This document shows positions 23,347-33,805 of a stretch of 64,000 nt of DNA, in pieces. Made by a program: the position numbers and the translations under genes. The first letter of the stretch is position 1, and every line of letters begins with the position of its first letter. The notes beneath the pieces are model-generated. The model ran no database searches and was not told the DNA's origin. It saw nothing but the letters and a program-made list of their open reading frames with translations. This stretch comes from Cordyceps javanica (Eukaryota > Ascomycota > Sordariomycetes > Hypocreales > Cordycipitaceae). The stretch spans positions 2,790,001 through 2,854,000 of the forward strand of contig JAAECO010000005.1 of assembly GCA_036850795.1 (NCBI GenBank), given 5' to 3'.

Positions 23347-24990
23347 CTATCCCATACTGTTGCGCGCATCTTCAACAAGTTTCGGAATATTCTCCTTCTT
23401 CCTATTGAGCTGCTTCGCAATCCAGTCAACCGATCTGCCCTCCTTTTTCCATCGTATCAAGTCATTCTTTTGTTTTGAGCTTAGTCGTCCACGACTGAAG
23501 TGTGCAGCTTTGAGTCGATGGCCGGCATCCTCCTCGTTTGCGCAGACACTACCAGCATCCTCGCTCCCGGAATAGTCACTATCATCAAAATGCCCATTGG
23601 CATAACTGCCAGGGCGCAGCTGCGCGGCTTTATGATTGCTTGCTCGTGACGGCTGTCGGGAAGGAGCCCGCGATTGCTGGCGTAAATATCCAATGCGTTG
23701 GTCGTGGTCTGAGAAACGCTCCTCCAGGTCTGCAGATCGCTGGTCCAAGTCTGCAGGTCGCTGCCACAGTCCCGCAGCTGGCCTGTCCAGATCCAAAGCT
23801 CGCTGATCGAATTCCGCGGCTCGCTGATCCAAATCCGCAACGCGCTGGTCTATGCTGGCAGCTCGCAGATCCAGGTCTGCGGCTCGTCGGTCCAAATCTG
23901 CGGCTCGTCGGTCCAAATCTGCGGCTCGCCGGTTCAAATCTACGACTCGCCGGTCCAAATTTACGACTCGTTGGTCCATGCTTGCTGCTCGGCTCGCCAG
24001 GTCTGCAGCTTGCCGGTCCAAGTCTTCGGCTCGCTGATACATGCTTGCAGCTCGCCTGGCCATGTCTGCGGCTTGCTGATCCCCGGACAGTCGTTGGGTC
24101 AGCGTTGCCGCGGGCTGCTCTACCAGTGCCGGTTTCTGAAGAGCGGTTTGGTAGCCCGAAACAGCGCAGCTGCCGGCGGAGGCGCTTGGCGAGGACAGTC
24201 GTGCTTCTGAATTTGACTCTTCTCGTGGAGGTGGTGCCGCCGCTTCAAGAACCAGCGCAGAAACCAATGAGCGAGTCTGCGTTGTGCAAGAGTACGCAGG
24301 TAGCTCGATGAGACGCGCCTCACCCGGACCTTGACTGGCATCGTCACTCGGTTGAGTCCGGGGGTTCGGTGGATTTGTAGCAGTGTAACGGTCTTCTGAC
24401 AAATGGCCAAACTTGATGGGTGATGCCAGCTCTTTTACGGTTGCTTGGCGCTCAACGTCGATTTTAGCAGTTCGCTCCGTTCGGTAGGGGCGAGCAGTGG
24501 GACCATTGTCCACGAATGCGTTCTGGCAGACCTCTCCAGCGAGGCGTGGACGCTTTCGCCTGGCATCTTCGGTATCGTTGTCATCATATTCAGGTGTCGG
24601 CTGTTGAATGCGTTTGTTTATGGGCTGTTCCGGAGAAGGTTCGTCTTGACGAAGCCAGACTTCGAAGTCTTCGGTCTGGGCGTGATGCAAAGAGTGCTCC
24701 TGAACGACTTCTGGAGGTTGCAACTCTGTATCAAGCACAACTGAGGGGCTGCAATGTGCAGTCGTTTCTTCGCCCATGCTGCCAGAGCGGACAGACTCGT
24801 CAACTCCCAGGCCTGAGGCGTCGAGTTGATGCTGCATGGCTGCTCTACTTGGAGCATCCGAACCATCGCCCGGAGTGCAATTTTTGTCCCTAGTATCCGT
24901 TCGCGTAGGCAGCTTGGTATCGACCGCTCGTCGATTTGCCTCTATGCCTGATTTGGGAATGTAGCTCTTGAATACGAATTGTTGCGGCAT
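23347..24990 (-). CDS. Hypothetical protein with heptad-repeat coiled coil and C-terminal HTH
   Basis: The open frame extends to an ATG at 25071, but I prefer ATG 24990 (MPQQFVFKS, 547 residues). The only TATA-like box (ATTTATATTC, 25070) overlaps the upstream ATG, and starting at 24990 gives the same 85-95 bp spacing as at the two related promoters. Residues 1-300 are disordered and rich in Ser, Arg, Thr and Gln. Residues about 309-433 are a striking run of seven-residue units of the type A-A-D-L-D-R-R, probably a long charged coiled coil. The last 45 residues (RGRLSSKQKNDLIRWKKEGR and following) look like a homeodomain-like helix-turn-helix that could bind DNA. I do not recognise a named family. 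Confidence 0.65.
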   Translation of the reverse strand: MPQQFVFKSYIPKSGIEANRRAVDTKLPTRTDTRDKNCTPGDGSDAPSRAAMQHQLDASGLGVDESVRSGSMGEETTAHCSPSVVLDTELQPPEVVQEHSLHHAQTEDFEVWLRQDEPSPEQPINKRIQQPTPEYDDNDTEDARRKRPRLAGEVCQNAFVDNGPTARPYRTERTAKIDVERQATVKELASPIKFGHLSEDRYTATNPPNPRTQPSDDASQGPGEARLIELPAYSCTTQTRSLVSALVLEAAAPPPREESNSEARLSSPSASAGSCAVSGYQTALQKPALVEQPAATLTQRLSGDQQAADMARRAASMYQRAEDLDRQAADLASRAASMDQRVVNLDRRVVDLNRRAADLDRRAADLDRRAADLDLRAASIDQRVADLDQRAAEFDQRALDLDRPAAGLWQRPADLDQRSADLEERFSDHDQRIGYLRQQSRAPSRQPSRASNHKAAQLRPGSYANGHFDDSDYSGSEDAGSVCANEEDAGHRLKAAHFSRGRLSSKQKNDLIRWKKEGRSVDWIAKQLNRKKENIPKLVEDARNSMG

Positions 24991-25062
24991 CTTGATTGTG
25001 ACTGAGGAAGTTCTGGTTGCAGGAGCAAGAGCATGAAACCAGGCACGCATCAAAGGCAGGGA

Positions 25063-25085
25063 ACCTCTCATTTATATTCTCGAAA
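25063..25085 (-). promoter_or_regulatory. Possible core promoter of the coiled-coil/HTH gene
   Basis: In sense orientation TTTCGAGAATATAAATGAGAGG resembles the CGACGAAANTATAANAGG block before the genes at 7134 and 20919, but less closely. It is about 80-90 bp upstream of ATG 24990. Confidence 0.3.
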
Positions 25086-26700
25086 AGGGGACGTCAGGGA
25101 AATTGCCCTTCCTGAACAGGAGAAATTCTTCTCCAGGTCTCCAGTCTGGGCTTTTCCCAGTGTAGAAGTCACGATGAATTGCCATGACAACAACTCGACC
25201 CCGAACCACAAATCGCCTGCCCCTGCGGAAACGAGTAACCATTTTTGCGTAATTTCAGTACTATCGATGCCACGTAAGCTGGTCGTGCGAAATGGAGCGA
25301 GTGGCGAGGGGAGGGCCCTTCAGGAACCAAGCGACGGTTGCATCGGTTGCAAGTACCACGTCTGCGCCCAGATTATGCACAATGCCATTCGTATTATCCA
25401 GTTACATTGTGGGGCGGTAGTTTGCTGAATTCAGGAGCCGACCATCGTCGGCCCGTGAGTCGGACATCGCATGGATTAGTCGCAGTCAGCCCTCAAATGG
25501 CAGTTCCAGGCGCAGCAATTTCCTTGCGATGAAACATCCGTCTCCAGAGGCTCATTCCGCCTCACCACTAAGGCTCGCGTGCAGGCCGTTGAACGGCGTC
25601 AGCTACGCCCGAGTGGATTGCCGGACTCAGCTGCGGTTTGCCATATCTGGCAATGATCCAACATGTCTTGGCGCCCTTGTTCAGAGCGCGGTCGTGAACT
25701 TGCCGCATTTGGCAATTCTCAGACGAGCACTTGAGCTGGCATCATAGCCATAAATAGCAATTCCGAATACGGCTGTGCAGCTCCATCGTGGTAGTGCCCG
25801 AACTGGTGGCCTAGCTTGGAAGTTTGACCTCTTGCAGGATTCAGCACAGGCGAGGTCTGACCGTAAATTTCCTCATCTGGAAATTCCAAGCTGGATTCCT
25901 TTTTGTTTCGTCATCGCTCGGAAGTTGACCGATATCACATCCGCGGAGCCAGGAGAGGGAGGCAACAACGCGAGACAACACGTTCTGCCGTCAAGGTGCG
26001 GCGCGGCGGAGTCCGCTACTTTGTGCTGAGGTACATCCGTGACGCGACAGTGCGGGACGAGCAACCACCTCATTTCGTCTTGCTGCAGAGCAGGGGCTTC
26101 GGGGTGGGTTCAAAATACACATGACCCATCTTGCGATGCTGGCTACTGGCGACTGAGGTGATCGTGGCTGTGGTTATTGATGTATTCCGGAAATTGCGAC
26201 GGATAGGGTGGCTGGCCGGCCGTGCCCGTGGGCAGGGCACACAGTAATGCAGCAACTCTCTTGCGTCCACATCCCCGAGCCCGGTACGTTCCTTGTGGCC
26301 CCTTTTCGGAAGCTCTGGCAGGCGCCAGATTGAGACGTGGTAGTGGTCGAAGTGCAATGTCGTTTTGACTAGGGACGCCTCTACTGTGGCCAACAACAAG
26401 TGCCCAACTAACGAAAGTAAATAAGTTAGCAAAGTGTGTCAAATGCCCTGGAGATAGTTTCTCCTTGCCTTGTAGTTATGCTTCTTTATTGTTGTTTGGG
26501 AAAGGTAGTGGTCAAGACACGTAGTTTTTGGGGTGATGTGTGATGAAAGAACTCGAAAGGTACATTGGGAGGGTCTGGGGACGCGGATGAATTTATGGCC
26601 GCATGAAAAAGCGGCGACGTTGACACGGCCGAGAATTACCCGAAGAGGCAACCACCATGTTGGGTGGGCCAAGACCACAGTTTCCCGAAGCAGTCATGCC
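25086..26700. other. Intergenic, no convincing gene
   Basis: Several ORFs of 60-130 codons overlap each other on both strands and show no domains. This stretch has normal base composition and ends abruptly at the AT-rich transposon DNA near 26705. Confidence 0.4.
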
Positions 26701-27805
26701 GTCTCGTAGTATACTATAATAAAACCTAGGGAAAAATTATATAAAAAACCTATAATAATTATAGGAAAAATTATAATAAAACCTAGTTATATTAGGGAAA
26801 AAGTTATTTATTTATATAACTTATAAAAACCCTAATTATATAGGAATTTTACTTAAAGATAAGCTTTTAAGGTAAGTATTAAATTTTATAGTACCTAAAG
26901 GCTTAGTATATATATTAGATATATTATTAGCAGTTTTAACATAAAAAACCCTTATATTATTATTTAAAATATGGGTTTTAGTATAATAATAAGCTATATC
27001 TATATGTTTAGTCTTTTTATGAAATTCTGGATTTTCTGCTAGTTTAATAGCAGCTTAATTATCTGTTAATATAGGTAGAATAGTTATTTTCCTTTATAAA
27101 TCTAAATCCTTTATAATATTTATAAATAAATTATTTAAAAATATAGATTCTTTAGTATAGTCTCTTAGAGCTATATATTTAGCCTCACAAGTACTTAAAG
27201 CTATACATTTTTACTATATAGAAGACTAGCTTATTATATTATTATATATAAAGAAATAATATCCTATTATTAATTTTCTATTATTAAGGTTAGAAGCCCA
27301 CGAGGCATTACTATAACCTTTAATAAAATTATAATAAATAGGAAAATTACAGTTATATACTAAAACCCTATTAGGAAATTTATTTAAATATTTCTATATA
27401 GTATTTAGAGCTTGAAAATAGGTTTCATTAGGTTTAGAAGCAAATCTAGAATAATATATAACTACAAAAGCTATATTAGGTCTAGTTTTTAAAGCTAAAT
27501 ATAATAAAGACCCTATTTCTTTTTAATATTATAAAATATCCTTAGGATTTATTTCTATTTTAGATTTAGTTTTAATTAACTTTAAGCCCTCTATCATAGG
27601 GGTCTTAGAAGTACCTATATCTTCTTTATTATATTCTTTTAATTTCTTTAAAAGATATTTATACTAGGATAAATATATATTTTTATTCTTTCTATTAATT
27701 ATTATATTAATTCCTAGAAAATCTCTAACCTCGCCTAAATCTTAGACTTTTATATAGTTATTAAGGTTAGAAACTAATTCTTTTATTTTATTTATATTAG
27801 CCCCT

Positions 27806-27850
27806 ATAAATAGGATATCGTCGACGTGTAAAATTAAGGCTATATTATAT
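27806..27850 (-). pseudogene. Copia reverse transcriptase catalytic motif (relic)
   Basis: On the minus strand this reads LHVDDILFIGAN, the catalytic Asp-Asp motif of Ty1/copia reverse transcriptase (usually YVDD). The surrounding frame is broken by stops, so the polymerase is dead. Confidence 0.7.
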
Positions 27851-28380
27851 ATTTTATTTATAAATACCCCTTAGTCATTAGGAATAGTATAAAAACCTAA
27901 TTTATTTAAAATATTTAATAGAAAATTATACTATAGTCTAGGGCTTTATTTAAGACTATATAATGCTTTATTTAATTTTGTAACTAATTTACCTTTATTA
28001 TATAGTTCTAAAGTCTTATTTAAAGATAAATTTAGCTTTATAGCTAATTTCTTTAATAAATATTCCTCAAAACTAGTAGGTAATATAGTATATATATCTA
28101 TATCTATATTAGCATATATAAATATATTCTTTATATTATATTATTAGATATAAAATCTATTATAAATAGCTATAATTAGTAGAATTCTTATAGATTCTAT
28201 TCTAGCTATTGTTACAAAGGTTTCATCATAATCAAGTCTTTCAACTTGTTTAAAACCTTATATAACCTATCTAGATTTATATTTTAAATTAATATCTAGA
28301 TTATTTTCTTTTATTTTATATACCCAGCGTCCTTTTAATATTTCTCTATTAATAGGAATATTTTCTAAAGTCTAAGTATT

Positions 28381-29181
28381 TTAAATATATAATTCATTAA
28401 CTTCCTTTTTCATAGAATTTAACCATTCTTTATAATCTATACTTTTTAAAGTATTATTATAGGAAGTAAGCTCTAAAGGCTTATTTATTATATTAAATAT
28501 AAAATTATTATAATTATATATAGTATTTATATTAGGGTATTTACTTATATCTATTTTACTTCTAGGTATATTAATAGATATTTTATTGCCTTTATTATAA
28601 TTAAAAGAGATATCCTTCTCTTTATTATTTTCTATATTTTCTATATTTATATTATTATTATCTTCTATATTATTATTATCTTCTATAGTATTATTATCTA
28701 TAGTATTATTATCTATAGTATTATTATTTATAGTATTATTATTTATATTATTATTTATATTATTATTATTAGTTAAAGAATTAAAAGTTATATTATTCTT
28801 ATTATTATATATAAATTTGTTCTCTAAAATAATAATATCTCTAGAAATTATAACTTTCTTTTTAGAAATATCCCATATTTTATAAGAATTAGGTAAATAA
28901 CCTATAATTATACCTTTAAAAGCTCTAGTTTCTAGTTTATTACTAGGGGTTTTATTTTTATAATATACTAGACTTCTAAAGGTTTTTATATTTAATAAAT
29001 CATATTTATTAAGTATTCTTTTTTCTTTAACTTCTATAGGACTTTTATTATTTTTTAAGGATTTATGAGGAGATATATTATATAAATAAATAGCAGTTTC
29101 TAGAGCTTCTCCCCATAAATAATTAGGTAATTTAGTAGTATATAATATAGCTCTTATTTTTTCTAATAAAGTCCTATTCAT
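28381..29181 (-). pseudogene. Copia integrase C-terminal part (266-codon fragment)
   Basis: The fragment begins MNRTLLEKIRAIL and includes PNYLWGEAL and the GIIIGYLPNSYKIWD segment typical of the copia integrase C-terminus. A low-complexity run of Asn and Ile follows. The upstream part (KYGIIYNNLPPYTKEPN, about 29700-29640) is separated from it by the 433-bp LTR-like insertion. Confidence 0.75.
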
Positions 29182-29184
29182 TCT

Positions 29185-29617
29185 TATAGGGGTATAAACT
29201 GAATATTATATTATATAATAATTATAATAAAAATAAGCTAATTTTTCTCGTTATAACGCATATACTCTTACCTATTTTAACCTAGGTTCAGAATTAAAGT
29301 TATACAGAATTACACTAGCTATACCTGGTACCTTACCAGCCACCCCAGCCACTTTAAACCTTATATAAGGTCATGACGAACCACTTGAATTCGTTCGAGT
29401 CATAGACTGGAATAGACCCACATTTTTCGTCTATATAGATCCAGTAATTCCCTATACCTTTTGCTATAGAAAAAAGAAAGCTTCTTTACGACGCACGCAT
29501 GAATAGAAGAACGATTTTATCGATTTTGCTTCGACCATCCTTCTTACCGAACGATAACCCGTGTTTCCGATCCTTCCACTTCCATTTACCAAGCCTATCG
29601 CTCGTTAACCTCTTACA
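29185..29617 (-). mobile_element. LTR-like 433-bp insertion in copia integrase
   Basis: The minus strand runs from TGTAAGAGGTTAACGAGC to ACCCCTATA. It is flanked by ATTCT direct repeats (29180-29184 and 29618-29622). Removing the insert and one repeat restores the integrase frame across SIER and MNRT. It starts with TG and ends with TA, where CA to TA would fit RIP. A solo LTR is the simplest explanation. Confidence 0.75.
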
Positions 29618-30234
29618 ATTCTTTCTATAGAACTATTAGGTTCTTTAGTATAAGGGGGTAAATTATTATATATAATTCCATATTTATTAAGGTATTCTTT
29701 AAATTTAAGAAATTCTAAAGCATTATTAGTAAATACTAACTTTATTATTATTTTATTAGGATTATTATTATTTTCTATAAATACTTTATATTCTTTAAAT
29801 TTTAATAAAGCTTCTGATTTATTTCTTATTAAATATACCTTTAAATATTTAGAATAATAATCTAGAAAGGTAATAAAATATATATATCTATTATAAGTAG
29901 GAATCTTAATAGGTCCCCATATATCTATAGATATTTTATCTAAATACTTATAAATTATATTTGACTTTTTATTAACCTTATTAGTTAATTTAGCCTATAT
30001 ACATATTTCACAATTTTTAACTAAAATTATATCATTTTTAGTATATTTTATATTAATATTAGATCTTTTTAGTCTTTTTATAAGTATTTTATAGTTTAAA
30101 TAGGCTAACCTTAAATGCCATTTATATAGATCATTATTATATATAATTTCTTCGTCCTTATTATTATTATATATAAATATAATATTATTATTATTATTAT
30201 TATTAGATATAGTTAGATTTAAAATATAAAGACC

Positions 30235-30576
30235 TTAGTATTGTTTTCCTGTTGCTAGGAAATCTATATTATTTCTAGAATATAAATAGAATTTATTATT
30301 AGTAAATAAAGATATAAGGTTTTTACAATATGACTGGCTAATTATATTAAAACCAATTTCAGGAATATAATAACAATCTTTTAGTATAAATTGTCTTTTA
30401 TTATTTATAAAATTAAATAATAAATCTCCTTGCCCTTTTACGTTAATAGAGGAGGCTTTTCCCCAACTAACAGTATTATTTATATCTTTATAATTTATTA
30501 AAAATTCTTTATTAGTTATTATATGTCTAGTAGCACCCGTATCGAAAATAAATTGGACCTGATTATTATTAAACAT
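30235..30576 (-). pseudogene. Copia protease fragment
   Basis: The frame contains FIFDTGATRHI, the aspartic protease active-site motif of Ty1/copia polyproteins (usually DSGAS/DTGAT followed by H). The ILKDCYYIPEIGFNIIS segment is typical of the region before the gag-pre-integrase domain. Codons are extremely AT-rich. Confidence 0.75.
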
Positions 30577-30662
30577 TATATTATTATTATTATAATTATT
30601 AGGAATATTATCTAATTTTTCCTTTAACTTTAGTAAATAATTAATAAAATTATTACTTTGTT

Positions 30663-31196
30663 TTATAGGTCCATAACTTGGTCCTCAAAATCAAGGTTTT
30701 TATCAGATTTATCTGATTTATTTTCAAAAGAAAATATAGAAGAATTATCATCTTTATCTTTAGATAAAAGAACATTATCTTCTTCTATTCTTTTCTTATT
30801 ATTATTATTATTAAAATTATTAATAATATTCTTATAAGGCTTTTTAGTCTTATTATAGACCTTTTTAACCTTATTATTATCCTTAAAGCCTTTAGGGGCT
30901 TTATTAGGATGAAGAAAATAGCAATTTTCCTCATTATGACTCTTTAATTTACAGTAACTGCATTTTAAAGATTTTCGATTCTTTTTCCATGAATTTTTAA
31001 CAATATTCATAATCTTAGAATCATTATTCTTATTAAAATCGATTCTTTTAGCCTCATCAATAAGACTAGAATTTAACGATTCCATAGTATAAGAAAGAGG
31101 GTCATTTCTTAAAGCCTGATTTATACCAGATATAAATCCTTTAAAACTTTCATCTATATCTTCAATTATAGATAAAGTCCAGGCTATAATAACCAT
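30663..31196 (-). pseudogene. Copia gag/nucleocapsid fragment
   Basis: The fragment has the gag C-terminal part and a CCHC zinc knuckle (CSYCKLKSHNEENCYFLHP). It is followed by basic and acidic low-complexity sequence. It lies directly 5' of the protease fragment. Confidence 0.7.
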
Positions 31197-31347
31197 TTCG
31201 TCTATATTTATATTCCTTAATTTTAATTCAGTATATATTTCCTTTATTTTATTTAAACATTCTTCTATAGAAGAAAATTCATTTAAAGATAAATAAAATA
31301 AACTCTTAACTAGTATAAAATTACTAGTAAAACCAGGAGTATTATAT

Positions 31348-31761
31348 TGTAACGGTGGCTTAAATCTAAGTCACAGATAGGTCTGTTTCTTAGGAAGTGA
31401 GTCAGGTTGAATAGCTACAGGGTAGCTAATGAGCAGTTCACAGTAGTATCGTAGGCTTGTAAGTCCGTTAAGAGATTAACTCTCAATAGTAGAACTATTG
31501 CTTAGATTGATCAATAGAGATCTAGACTACCTAGCTATGGAAATACCTCCTCCTTAAGTACCCGTCTATCTCTCTATTGTAGGCTTGGATCGAAAGGCTC
31601 GACCTTTGATCCTCTAGATCCCATTCCTGGATCGATGGCTCGACGGCTCGAGTCCTCGATCCTGGGGAGGTCACGTGACCTCCGGTCCTTTCTGGGCGCT
31701 GGTGCGTCGAACCCTGGTCCGCCTCACTCAGCCCCGCGTGCATGCTGTAGTGTTCGTAACA
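31348..31761 (-). repeat. 3' LTR of the gypsy element
   Basis: Starts with TGTTACGAACAC and ends with CCACCGTTACA on the minus strand (TG...CA). It contains the GTCACGTGAC palindrome. By eye it is identical to the other LTR, which points to a recent insertion. It is followed outward by TATAT. Confidence 0.93.
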
Positions 31762-31777
31762 CAATACTCCTCCCCCA
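31762..31777 (-). other. Polypurine tract of the gypsy element
   Basis: The minus strand reads CTGGGGGAGGAGTATTG directly before the 3' LTR. This is the expected place and composition for the plus-strand primer. Confidence 0.6.
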
Positions 31778-31857
31778 GTGGTCTTGCCCTCAAGGCCTTC
31801 AAAACGGGCCGTCTGGGTGGTAGGTAGTTTTTCCCTCCTGCATCATCATGGCCCATC

Positions 31858-32472
31858 ATGTCTGCTAATCGCGTCACTAAGCAGAGATCGAAACCGCGTT
31901 CCCAAAAGTCCGAGCAGTGCGAGGCTTTATTGTATTCCATTCTTTCCAATCCGCAGGCCATGGAAAAGGGTCCCTGTTCTTATTGTCAAAAGAAGGGCAT
32001 TGCTTCCTGCCAACTCTCGTCTTCCGATTCTTCTCGCTGCGCTCAGTGCGTGATGGATCATCAGTCCCGCTGCGACGTGCAGGGCATTTCGCCAGCCCAG
32101 CTCCGCCGGATAGCCGATCACCATATGCGTTTTGAGCAAGAGCTTGAAACAGCCGAGGAGGAACGTCGTGCGATGGACGCCAAGATTGAGCGTCTTCGTA
32201 AACAAAAGAAATTGTGGTTCGAGAAAATGATGCGTGCGGTCGCGCGTGGTATCGACAACGTCGAAGAACTGGAGCGTGTGGAACGGGAGGAAGCGGAACA
32301 GCTTCAGAAGGCTACAGGAGTCCTTCCTACTCCTTCCGAGGATTTGGATCCTGCTCTGGTTCGTTCTTTGGATGCCGAGTTCGGTGTTGAGTCGCTGGAC
32401 GGTACTCATGCGATTGATTGGGATGCGTTCCTTGGGAATGGAACTGTTCAAGCAGAGTCGAGCAATTCGTGA
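31858..32472 (+). CDS. Opposite-strand ORF in the gypsy element: Zn2Cys6-like coiled-coil protein
   Basis: A 204-residue ORF lies on the strand opposite to gag-pol, between the 3' LTR and the end of the integrase gene, overlapping the latter by 146 bp (32327-32472). It begins MSANRVTKQRSKPRSQK (basic). It has the spacing C-x2-C-x7-C-x9-C-x2-C-x7-C (CSYCQKKGIASC ... CAQCVMDHQSRCD), close to a fungal Zn2Cys6 cluster (usual first loop x6). Residues about 85-150 are a charged probable coiled coil (EQELETAEEERRAMDAKIER), followed by an acidic tail (DWDAF). This looks like a small DNA-binding dimer, but the function is inferred. I recall similar antisense ORFs in other fungal gypsy elements, without being able to check it here. 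Confidence 0.65.
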   Translation: MSANRVTKQRSKPRSQKSEQCEALLYSILSNPQAMEKGPCSYCQKKGIASCQLSSSDSSRCAQCVMDHQSRCDVQGISPAQLRRIADHHMRFEQELETAEEERRAMDAKIERLRKQKKLWFEKMMRAVARGIDNVEELERVEREEAEQLQKATGVLPTPSEDLDPALVRSLDAEFGVESLDGTHAIDWDAFLGNGTVQAESSNS

Positions 32473-33805
32473 GGTTCTCAATCGGTTCCCAGGTGTTTTC
32501 GGAGTTCGGGTATCCCTTCCATTTAACGAGATAATGACGATTTTTCATGTTTCCTCGTGCCTTGAGTATCTCCTCGACTTCGTATTCGTCCGTATTTTCT
32601 ACCGTGATTCTCGTAGCGAGTGTAGAATCATCTGGTGCTTTCTCGAGTAGTGATATGTGAAAAATAGGATGGATTCGCATTCCTTCCGGTAAGGATAGTT
32701 CGTAGTTGGTGTCTGATATTTTTCGTTTGATAAGGAACGGTCCGATTTTCTTCCAGTCGAGTTTGTCGCTGGGTCGTTTCGTTTTGATGTTTTTGCGGAT
32801 GAGGTAAACTTTATCTCCCTCCTCTAGGATTGGCGCTGGCAATCTCTTTTTATCCGCGTAATGCTTCATTCGATTTTGCAGAAATATCCACTCTTGCTGC
32901 AAGTGTTTTTGTGTTTCAGTGATTGTTGCTGTATGTGCCACAGCTGCTGGCGCGTGCACACTGCGTGCCGCATGTGTTTCGATAACAGGGTCAAATCCAT
33001 AGTTTGCCCTAAATGGTGACATCTTCATATTTTCGTTTTCTGAGCTATTGTAAGCCCATTGTGCAAGTGGTAGCCATTCTACCCAATTATCTTGTCGATA
33101 GTTGACATAGCTTCGTAGGTACTGTTCAAGAACTTGGTTCAAGATTTCCGTCTGTCCGTCTGACTGTGGGTGGAATGCCGTAGATAAGCCTTGCTTGATC
33201 TTCATTGTTTCCATCAGGCATTTCCAGAAGTTTGACGTGAACAATTTGTCTCGGTCTGATATAAGTCGTGTCGGTAGGCCGTGCTGTGCGATGACTGTCT
33301 TGAAGAACATATACGCTAGATCTCTCGTATTGCTAGATTCCATGTAAGGAATGTAGTAAGCGTATTTCGTGAGTTTATCCACTATGACCAGGATACTGTC
33401 GTAGCTGACTCCTGTCATTGGTTCTTTGGATTTCGGTAGTTTGACGATAAAATCCATTGTGACTGTTTGCCATGCTCTTTCAGGTGGTGGTATTGGCTGT
33501 AGTTCACCGTAAGGAGCGTGTCGTGCTGCCTTTGCTTTTCGGCAAATGTCGCATTTGTCCACAACTTGTTGTACCATTTTTCTGCTTTCGGGAAAGTCGT
33601 ATGATCTCCTTAGTCGACTGATTGTCTTCCCTACACCCTGATGTCCATGTAACGGGTGTTCATGTATTTCTCTGACAAGTTTGCTCTTGAAGTGTACTGG
33701 GGACGTACTGCCGTTCGTTGTACAAGAAGCTTCCTGCTTCCTTGCGCAAGTGCGTTTTTGTCTCCCAATTGTCCAAGTAGTTGTCATTTTTGCTGTGTGA
33801 TGCAA
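32327..33805 (-). CDS. Gypsy integrase with chromodomain (in a different frame from RT)
   Basis: The frame contains the zinc-binding region (HEHPLHGHQG ... CDIC) and the DDE core: MDFIVKLPKS, ISDRDKLFTSNFW and SDGQTEILNQ. The C-terminal chromodomain reads YEVEEILKARGNMKNRHYLV, KWKGYPNSENTWEP. Chromodomains direct such elements to histone-marked heterochromatin. The first 40 or so residues of the frame are not family-like. The true protein should continue from the RT/RNase H frame, but a +1 shift (one extra base or two missing) near 33670-33690 separates them. Either this copy is disabled, or there is a sequence error. Confidence 0.85.
   Translation of the reverse strand: MHHTAKMTTTWTIGRQKRTCARKQEASCTTNGSTSPVHFKSKLVREIHEHPLHGHQGVGKTISRLRRSYDFPESRKMVQQVVDKCDICRKAKAARHAPYGELQPIPPPERAWQTVTMDFIVKLPKSKEPMTGVSYDSILVIVDKLTKYAYYIPYMESSNTRDLAYMFFKTVIAQHGLPTRLISDRDKLFTSNFWKCLMETMKIKQGLSTAFHPQSDGQTEILNQVLEQYLRSYVNYRQDNWVEWLPLAQWAYNSSENENMKMSPFRANYGFDPVIETHAARSVHAPAAVAHTATITETQKHLQQEWIFLQNRMKHYADKKRLPAPILEEGDKVYLIRKNIKTKRPSDKLDWKKIGPFLIKRKISDTNYELSLPEGMRIHPIFHISLLEKAPDDSTLATRITVENTDEYEVEEILKARGNMKNRHYLVKWKGYPNSENTWEPIENLTNCSTLLEQFHSQGTHPNQSHEYRPATQHRTRHPKNEPEQDPNPRKE

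Noticed and set aside
23538..24311. A 257-codon plus-strand ORF opposite the heptad-repeat gene
   Set aside because: It is opened by the 21-bp DNA periodicity of the heptads; it has no domain, and the minus strand has the HTH and normal codon use.
26070..26678. Overlapping ORFs of 80-120 codons left of the transposon nest
   Set aside because: No domain, no consistent frame, and they overlap each other on the same strand.
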